DNA of 64,000 nucleotides from Eurosta solidaginis (taxonomy: Eukaryota > Arthropoda > Insecta > Diptera > Tephritidae): positions 31,121,426-31,185,425 of the forward strand of contig NC_090321.1 of assembly GCF_040869045.1 (NCBI RefSeq), given 5' to 3'. Below, one piece after another: positions 57,260 through 64,000 of this stretch; the stretch's first letter is position 1, and every line of letters begins with the position of its first letter. Made by a program: the position numbers and the translations under genes. Under the pieces are notes generated by a model that was not told where the DNA came from, made no database searches, and was given only the letters and a program-made list of their open reading frames with translations.

Positions 57260-58644
57260 TTATCTAGAATATAATAAATCTTTTAAAATAAAGTCGCAAA
57301 ATAACGTTGTATGCCCATCACTGCACACAGTAAGCTCCGATTTGAAAATGGGTTTTTGCATTTCAAAGCTTAGCTGCGTGAGATGGATATTTTCAATATA
57401 GTTTGAAACTATATATTATAGGGGCGTGGCAAGTTGCCAAAATGAAGTAAATAATCATAAAATTTTTATTTAAACAGCTATAAATTCAAAACGTATGAGT
57501 CGAATTTAATATTTCTTCTTTGCAGTCAAACTTTGAAATATTTACTTTCGGTCTGCATAAAAAAATGCATGATTCCTCTCTAATATGAGCAAAATTGTTT
57601 AAATAAAAGTAAAAATTTTCCAAAAAATGCAGTGCGTGTGTTTGTACGCTGTGAACTAGATAATGTTTTTGTTTAAAGAGATGTTTTTCGTTTCTTCTGG
57701 TACATTTATATAAAGGAAGTACTTAAAAATTTTTTATCATCTTTTTATTTTACTTTGCGTTTACTATTTTACAAAATCGTATTATTTAAAGAGTGATTTC
57801 GTCTATTTTAGTTGCGTGTTTTATTGCAAATTATGTTAGTTTACAATTGTTTTTGCTTGATGAGTGTTTTAATTGCTGCAGTACAGCTGTTTTTGGTTTA
57901 AGTAATCTCAGGTGTTGTTTTTTTTTTTTAAGCGCCATTCTCCAAGCATTTTCCGTACTTCCGATAAAGCGGGTTTTGCTTTGTTGTTTTTTTTTTAGTT
58001 GCTTTTTTTTGGGTTTGCACTTATTTGCTTATTGCATCAATTTGATTACTTTGGCACAGTCGTGTGAACGCTACTGTTTAACGGCATCCGTTGAAATATT
58101 ACTGTGACAGTTGCTCGTGGCGCCTCCGGCAGTGCGATACACAAAACACGGTACTGCATTTTATTCATATTCACCTGTGACTGCTTTGCGGGCTCTGCTT
58201 ATAAGACAAGTTGGAGAAAAGTGAACTCAAGCGCCAACGGAGTTTAACTAATTTATATTGGATTCGCTTTCGTTTTTGTAACGATGAAAAATCTATAAAT
58301 ACAATCGAGTTGATGGTTTGAACGCATTAAACTGAACATCAATTTGAATATTTACTTAAAGTGATTTGTGAAATTTTTGTATATTTGGAGTTTAGATAAA
58401 AAATAATAACAAAAGCAAAATTTTATATTTCAATGCAAGTCGCGAAATTTAAGTCAGTGCCGGCAAATTGACAGAAAAACTCATTAAAAACAGCTGACGA
58501 ATTCATTTCATCAAAAAGTTTTGTTTACGTTTGGTAAGTTGCCAACTGAAAATTTACAGTGTGAAGCGCAAAGGTGAAGTTTTTGTTGCCAAACTTAAAA
58601 TTAGAAAGGTTAGATATGCCTTGACGCATTTTTTTTAATCTATT
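57260..58644. other. No supported gene
   Basis: A/T-rich with T-runs. A 104-codon ORF at 57793-58107 is compositionally driven (Phe/Cys/Leu). 58140-58580 is less A/T-rich and has a TATAAATA at about 58293, so a distant 5' exon or promoter is possible but unproven. Confidence 0.3.
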
Positions 58645-58837
58645 ATGCGATTAGATGTCTACGAACAATCAGCTCTCTGATGGATCAGGCGCTTTGGCAT
58701 GTTCATGCCTGGGCATCTGGACTAGGGTTAACCGCTAACGGGAAAAATCTTTCAATTATTATTATCATATAAGTTCGAAAATTGGATAAAGCCTCAGCTT
58801 GGAGGGTTAACCCTAAAGTACAGCACAAAATATCTAG
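58645..58837 (+). mobile_element. Outer (older) LOA-like copy, part 1
   Basis: Diverged plus-strand RT segment. The conceptual reading LMDQALWHVHAWASGLGLTAN matches the copy 1 stretch ALRDIHTWASNVGLKVN, then decays. It ends exactly at the left target duplication of the hAT MITE, where the frame reads QHKIS, equivalent to CTKYLGI. Confidence 0.72.
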
Positions 58838-59333
58838 CAGGGACGAAAATAATATTTTTTTTTCGGAGTCGAGTCGGAGTCCGGGTCAAAAAATTGTCCT
58901 AGGTGAAAATGTTTGAGTTCTCAGGTATCCCTAAAGCAATATCATGTCGAATCATGCATGCTTTTTATTTTTCGACCTTTTTCCATAAAAGTCCACATAT
59001 AAAAGTAAAATCTGTATTTTTATTTTTTGAGTCCGATAGAACTAGGTAAACACGGACTTTTAATAATTAAAAAATTAAACATTTTTTTATTTCGGATGAG
59101 CCGCTTTTTGTTATCAAGCCGAACTTTTATTTTGGCATTAAAAAATAAGAGTCCGGATTTAACTTTTATTTCCGGCTTTTTATTTTTAAAAGTCCAAGTT
59201 TAATTAGTTCTATCAGACTCAGGTAATAAAAATCCGAAAATAATTTTTATCTTGATCCAAATATATTAAAAGTCCAAAATTAATAGTTTTGCAAGGAATT
59301 ATATTATAAAAGGAATAACAGTTTCCGTCCCTG
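58838..59333 (-). mobile_element. hAT-type MITE, copy B
   Basis: 496 bp, inverted relative to copy A. Ends CAGGGACGAAAA and TTTCCGTCCCTG, perfect 8-bp target duplication ATATCTAG (58830-58837 and 59334-59341). It sits inside the outer LOA copy exactly where the related copies read AAAATATCTAGGAAT, confirming both borders. Confidence 0.92.
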
Positions 59334-59341
59334 ATATCTAG

Positions 59342-59786
59342 GAATTATACTAGTTAGTAAGTTGCTGTGGAAACTCCATGTGGAAGAGAGAGCCTCCGTG
59401 ACACTGTATGCATGCAAGAGGATGCTAAGTTGCACGTGGAACATATCACCCAAACTCTCACACGCGGTATTTACGGCATTTGTCAAACCCATACTTTACA
59501 ATGGTGTCCTAGTTGGGGATTTTCTCTCAGGTGGAAGTTTTTAGCCTGTAGCCGCGAAGAAAGCAGCAGAAATTCTGGTGGAAGTGTGCTTAAGCTGCAG
59601 TCTCGCCAAAATATACATATGCTGGTACGATCAAGTCAATAATTTCAAAGAGTACTTCAAGAAGTGGCCTTGAATGCAAAGAAGCATTAAAAAGATTTCC
59701 CTCAGGCCGGAACATACATCTATACTGGGTTCCCGGTCACGAAAGATTAGAAGGTAACGAAAAGGCTGATGAGTTGACAAAGAAAG
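59342..59786 (+). mobile_element. Outer (older) LOA-like copy, part 2
   Basis: Resumes right after the hAT MITE with KLLWKLHVEERASVTLYACK, the RT C-terminal segment, then an RNase H remnant ending HLYWVPGHERLEGNEKADEL at 59786, where the inner LOA copy was inserted. An internal deletion removed most of the RNase H domain. Confidence 0.82.
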
Positions 59787-61073
59787 GTGCGGTCGTGGAA
59801 TGGCTTAAAATAATATTCGATGGGTGCATAAGACTGAATCATGTACCGTACTCTTGGAGAATTGCTCGTGTAGCTTTTCTACCAAAGGCGGGGAATATCG
59901 GTCACGTGTATCCCAAAGACTATAGACCCATTAGCTTAACATCATTTCTACTCAAAACCTTTGAGAGGCTGATAGATGTGTACAAAAATCCACCAAAGGC
60001 AAGTCGGTAGACACCGCATTGCATAGGGTGGTAATAAGCATAGAGAGATCCCTGGAATATAAGGAGTATGCTTTAGGAGTCTTCATGGACATTGCCGGGG
60101 CTTTCAATAATGTTGCAAAATGGCCGATTATGGATGGTCTTAATTACATTAAAGTACATCCTGCCTTAATCAGATGGATCGGCTGCATGTTAAATTGCAG
60201 ATAGATTACATCACAATGGGGATTGTACGAGGCCACGAAATCAGCGGACAGGGGCACGCCGCAGGGAGGGGTGCTAACACCTCTGCTGTGGACGCTGGTC
60301 ATCAACCAACTGCTCGATGAGGGACCCGTAAAACTTACGGCTTACGCAGATGACGTTGCAGTTGTCATAAGTGGAAAGTGCCTTCCAACGATTAGTTCTT
60401 TGATAGATAAGGCGCTTCGGGATTTTCATACCTGGGCATCTAATGTCGGGTTGAAAGTCAATGCGGAGAAGACGGATATGGTCTTGTTCACAAAGAGGTA
60501 CAAGGTCCCAAATTATACCAGGTCTAAGGGGGGGTGACCTTACAGGAGAAACCTTGCACAAAATATCTAGGAATCATCCTAGACAGTAAACTGTCATGGA
60601 AGCTCAACGTGGAGGAGAGGGTCAAGAAGGCCTCAACGGCTCGCTATGCATGTAAAAGAATGCTGGAGTGTACGTGGGGCCTATCGCCCTCTCTTTCTCA
60701 TTGGGTTTTTACAGCGATCGTAAGCCCTATTTTATACTATGGAGTTCTTGTTTGGTGGAAAGCCACACAAAAAACAACATACCTCAAAAAATTAGAGGGG
60801 GTATGCAGACTATCGATGCTTAGCATTACGGGAGCCCTGAAAACAACCCCGACGGCTGCACTGTATGCCATTCTGCACATCCCAACTGTAGACCTGGTAG
60901 CAAAGAACAAGGCGTTAACGACCGCAACCAGGCTCGGTGCTTCGTGGCAGCTTGAGCGCCGACCATATGGCCATAGTAGTATAGCGTCATCAATCACAAG
61001 ACGAACAGACTACATGATTCCCTATCTGCGCTTCGAGGGAGATCTTAAGGCCACAATAGAGGTGGACGGTTGA
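59787..61073 (+). pseudogene. Inner LOA copy reverse transcriptase (broken)
   Basis: RT motifs FLPKAGN, DYRPISLTSFLLKTFERLID, MDIAGAFNNV, RGTPQGGVLTPLLW and TAYADDVAVV are present. Breaks: an internal deletion of about 45 bp near 59985 relative to copy 1, a stop near 60203, and a frameshift at the G-run near 60530. It keeps the short G run (60796-60800) that became a 17-base tract in copy 1. Confidence 0.87.
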
Positions 61074-61080
61074 CGCAAGG

Positions 61081-61880
61081 GTGCGCAAATGGCGGACGAG
61101 GCGATACATGTGTACACCGATGGTACCAAAGTAATAGAAGGAGTAGGGTCTGCGGTATACTGCGCTGATCCGGAAATAAACAGATCCTACAGGCTGCCGG
61201 ATTACTATAGAGTTTTTCAAGCGGAAATATTAGCCGTAACCAAAGCAGTAGAAACCCTGGAAGAGAATAGCTTAAGCTGCAACCGTGTTAACTTTTATAT
61301 TGACAGTCAAGCAGCAATTAAGGCAATAATCTCGCATAGCACAGCATCTAAATGCGTGTTAGACATCTATATTGGGTCCCAGGGCATATGGGAATAGATG
61401 GGAATGAAAAAGCGGACGAACTAGCTAAAAAGGGCGCATCCCTTGAAGCTTGCTCCGTAGATGTCCCAATTAGATTGGGCGAAATTAAGCGAAGGCCAGA
61501 GGTGCACATGATCGACCAAGCGGGAAAGGCGTGGGTTCAAGCGCGGGGCTGTAAAGTGTTGAAGATTATGTGTAGGTCTTACAAACTTAGACTAACACAG
61601 CTGCTTCTATCATTAAAAAGAGAGGACTGTAGACTCATGACGGGTATTCTGACTGGACACTGCCTTCTGGCGTCACATGCCTTTAAATTAGGCTTGGTCA
61701 GTGATAGCAGATGTAGGAAGTCCGGGTTGGAGGAGGAAACGATCGAGCACGTTCTGTGCTCGTGCCCTGCACTTGCCAGGCTAAGACTCCAGCTATTAGG
61801 AGTGATACAGCTGGCAGATCTAGAAGCAGCAAGTGGCTTAAGTACTAGGAAGCTTCTAGTATTTGCCAAGAGGACGTAGT
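61081..61880 (+). pseudogene. Inner LOA copy RNase H and C-terminal knuckle
   Basis: RNase H motifs: IHVYTDGTKV, QAEILAVTKAVETLE, FYIDSQAAIKAI, VPGHMGIDGNEKADELAKK. A small deletion and frame change near 61365 separates two open segments (61089-61397 and 61352-61879). The end has CRKSG...HVLCSC, with the second knuckle Cys changed to Ser relative to copy 1. Confidence 0.87.
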
Positions 61881-62024
61881 TATTTTATAACATAGGTCCT
61901 GGTTTTTGATAGGGTTTTTCAGTTTGGTCGTTAAAACAAACTTCTGGTAACACTACGGACTCAATCAGTCTATGTGAGGTCCTCATGGACCGGCCAGTTA
62001 AACCTACCTACCTGACAAAGGAAG

Positions 62025-62115
62025 CTGCAGCACTCGATGAGCCGATGGTAGATAGCACAATCCGTTTGGGAGGAATTAAAAGGAGACAGGAGTTGTATAC
62101 TCCGGACGAGAAGGT
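62025..62115 (+). mobile_element. Outer LOA-like copy, part 3
   Basis: After the inner copy and its target duplication the outer frame resumes: TKEAAALDEPMVDSTIRLGG followed by IKRRQELYTPDEK. This is collinear with KGASLEACSVDVPIRLGEIK of the inner copy. No similarity could be followed beyond about 62115. Confidence 0.75.
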
Positions 62116-62814
62116 TTTCTTTTCGGTACCCCCATATGTAATCAGAGCGAATGACGCGCCAAAAAGTTTTGGCGGCTATGCGATAATTAAGTTAGTGTTG
62201 AAACTTAAACTTGAAAATTTCAAGAATATCTTGTTACATGCTACAAAACTACGACTGTTGTTCTATCGAGAGCTTGCGTTAATCTCTTCTGAAGCACTAA
62301 TAGTCCACTTATTTTGCAACAGTGGGTGAAACTTAATTGGATCAATCTAGCTAAGTGGAACAGATTATAAAAACCTAACGAAATTGGAAATGGTTATACT
62401 TACTTATTATTTATATCATTTACTTCAAGAGCGGTTGCACGCCCAAAAATATACGTCACAAAACGAATATACCTATCCATATTTACATAAGTAGATACAG
62501 TGGCGGGTGGAAAAATAACAATAAAATTAAAAAAAGCTGCTTTCGCATATAATGACTATACAAGTATATATTTTATCTGTCTAAAAAGCAAATCAAAAAC
62601 TTAAAAAGCACATGAAATGTAAACAAACTAAGAAGAGTCTTATATGGAAATATTACTTTTCATCAAAAAAATTCAAATTTTTTCAGCACGCTGTTTGGTA
62701 GAATTTCAACATTATTGTTCTTTATCGAGGGTGTTGCTCATGCTTTAACATAACGTATTAAAAATTTAAATTTTATGTCCCCGAAAAAAACACGAAAAAA
62801 AAGCATTCAAGCTT

Positions 62815-63208
62815 AAGTATACCCTACACGTGGCACCTGCCACCTGCTTGCCATAAGAGGCTACTAAAATACCCAAATGATTCAAGGGGTTTCCAGCGAA
62901 ACATATAGCTTCTCCAATCCAATTGTCACCTTACCTACCCGTGGCAAATTCTATTTCTTCAGCAGCCGATGCTCTGGTGACCCAAAAATTCTTCATTGAA
63001 CTAGAAGTTGGGGCGGGATGGCGAAGAAGGTTCAATGTGATCATATTAAATCGATCCCGAGATGGTTGGGCTTGTACATTGATGGTGCTTGTTACCGAAA
63101 CGAACCAGATATATATACAACAAAGAACTATCAACATCGATAACACTTTCCAAAACCATCGGGTAGTATCTCTAGCCATACAACAATAACAACAACAACA
63201 AAAATTGC
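62815..63208 (+). mobile_element. SINE-like element with CAA tail, copy 3
   Basis: Most diverged of the three copies, but the same block order, plus an internal segment (ACTATCAACATCGATAACAC) not visible in the others, and an ACAACAACAACAA tail. Confidence 0.72.
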
Positions 63209-63759
63209 GACACATAAAATTCTAAAATCACATATATAAAAAACAATTTGCAAGGATAAATAAAAATTTAAAAATGTATTTCCGAGACACTCAACATGAG
63301 CTTAAAATTTAGGGGCAACCTTTTTTCGACCCAGTCACTTTACCATATCACTTTTGTCTTATTGGTATTATCATACATTACTTAACGCAAACTGCATTGC
63401 TTTTTTTCTAATAATATATCAATTCATTTGACACGCTCATAGAGGTTTAGAAAAAACTGCATGGAAGTCGGTAATTTGATATGGAATGCACTCACACACA
63501 CACATCCTTTAATATAGGAAAAGCTAGTGAAGTGTAACGACTACTTTTTCTAATATAAAAATATATTACATATACTAACACGCGGTGGTACAATTACATA
63601 TGTACAAACAAACATACTTTACAAATAACTAGCAGACGTTGTTCGCCTTAAATTTGGTCTATCTGCATACATTTTAACAAGCTTTTTCCGTCTAACTCTG
63701 CCCTCCCCTCTACACTTTTTCCTAATCTTTGTATTCACTCCTCCCTCCGTATTTTTCGC

Positions 63760-63985
63760 GTCATCTATCTCCATTTTCGTCTCATTCTATCTCTTTCGCC
63801 GTCTCCTTATCTCTTTTCTCTTCTCTCAAGTTTTTCTCATTTTTCTTCATCTCTTTTTGCCAGTCCCAGAGGGTGGTATGTATTTTGTTCCAGTCCCATT
63901 CCGAGTCTCAGTCCCAGTCCCACTCCGAGTCTCAGTCTCAGTCCCAGTCCTGGTCCTAATCCCAGTCCCAGTCCGTCTCTGGTCT
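63760..63985. repeat. CAGTCC-rich repeat, right copy
   Basis: Inverse of 797-958, with an added degenerate hexamer array of CAGTCC/GAGTCT units at about 63886-63978. Upstream, 63630-63660 carries AGCAGACGTTGTTCGCC, the start of the same dispersed repeat. Confidence 0.75.
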
Positions 63986-64000
63986 ACTTCCCGGAAAAAA

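Larger units (their letters stand above)
59787..62012 (+). mobile_element. Inner LOA copy, 5'-truncated, inserted in the outer copy
   Basis: 2226-bp plus-strand insertion flanked by TGACAAAGAAAG (59775-59786) and TGACAAAGGAAG (62013-62024), a 12-bp target duplication with one mismatch. It begins inside the RT (VVEWLKIIFDGCIRLNH) and ends with the same 3' UTR and AACCTACCTACC tail as copy 1. 5' truncation plus a target-site duplication is the classic product of target-primed reverse transcription. Confidence 0.9.

Noticed and set aside
57793..58107. 104-codon ORF rich in Phe, Cys and Leu
   Set aside because: Composition follows T-rich DNA; no signal peptide pattern, splice sites or family similarity supports a gene.

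Overview
The window is nuclear DNA of a higher dipteran, most likely a tephritid fruit fly (inference). The grounds are Drosophila-like C-type lysozymes, short GT-AG introns, insect-type tRNA genes, mdg3-like, LOA-like, RTE-like and mariner-like elements, and dispersed repeats of a kind I associate with tephritid DNA. Recognisable host genes are few: two lysozyme genes on the minus strand, four tRNA genes, and the 3' part of one multi-exon gene on the plus strand. Most of the rest is transposon-derived.

Layout. 1-3.4 kb: decayed dispersed repeats and a foldback MITE nested in another MITE. 3.7-4.3 kb: lysozyme gene 1 (minus). 4.5-8.1 kb: 5'-truncated LOA/I-like non-LTR retrotransposon (minus). 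9.4-10.5 kb: a diverged direct repeat. 10.7-11.3 kb: lysozyme gene 2 (minus). 11.3-25.4 kb: MITEs, tRNA-Glu(UUC), a long dispersed repeat, a tRNA-derived SINE, a Jockey-like RT relic, tRNA-Asp(GUC), and a mariner relic split by a SINE-like element.

25.41-44.44 kb: eight exons whose splice phases all agree, encoding at least 984 residues of a GBD/FH3 (formin N-terminal half) protein that ends without an FH2 domain. Its 13.9-kb intron carries SINE copies, tRNA-Glu(CUC), a 152-bp tandem array, a nearly complete 6.4-kb mdg3-like Ty3/gypsy LTR element (minus), and tRNA-Asp(GUC) on the minus strand.

44.5-58.6 kb: fossil non-LTR fragments (LOA, RTE), a 1-kb foldback, a cluster of short MITEs with exact 8-bp target duplications, and a 321-bp tandem triplication. 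58.6-62.1 kb: a nested complex in which an old LOA-like copy is interrupted by a hAT-type MITE (8-bp target duplication) and by a second LOA copy (12-bp target duplication), after which the outer reading frame resumes. 62.8-64 kb: a SINE-like copy and a CAGTCC-rich repeat that is the inverted counterpart of one near the window start.

The lysozymes are probably secreted muramidases. The GBD/FH3 protein is probably a cytosolic Rho-effector-like scaffold. Nothing shows that they work together. The strongest discoveries are structural: dated or ordered insertions, filled and empty sites within one window, P-like and hAT-like MITEs with clean target duplications, and the formin-like protein without an FH2 domain.
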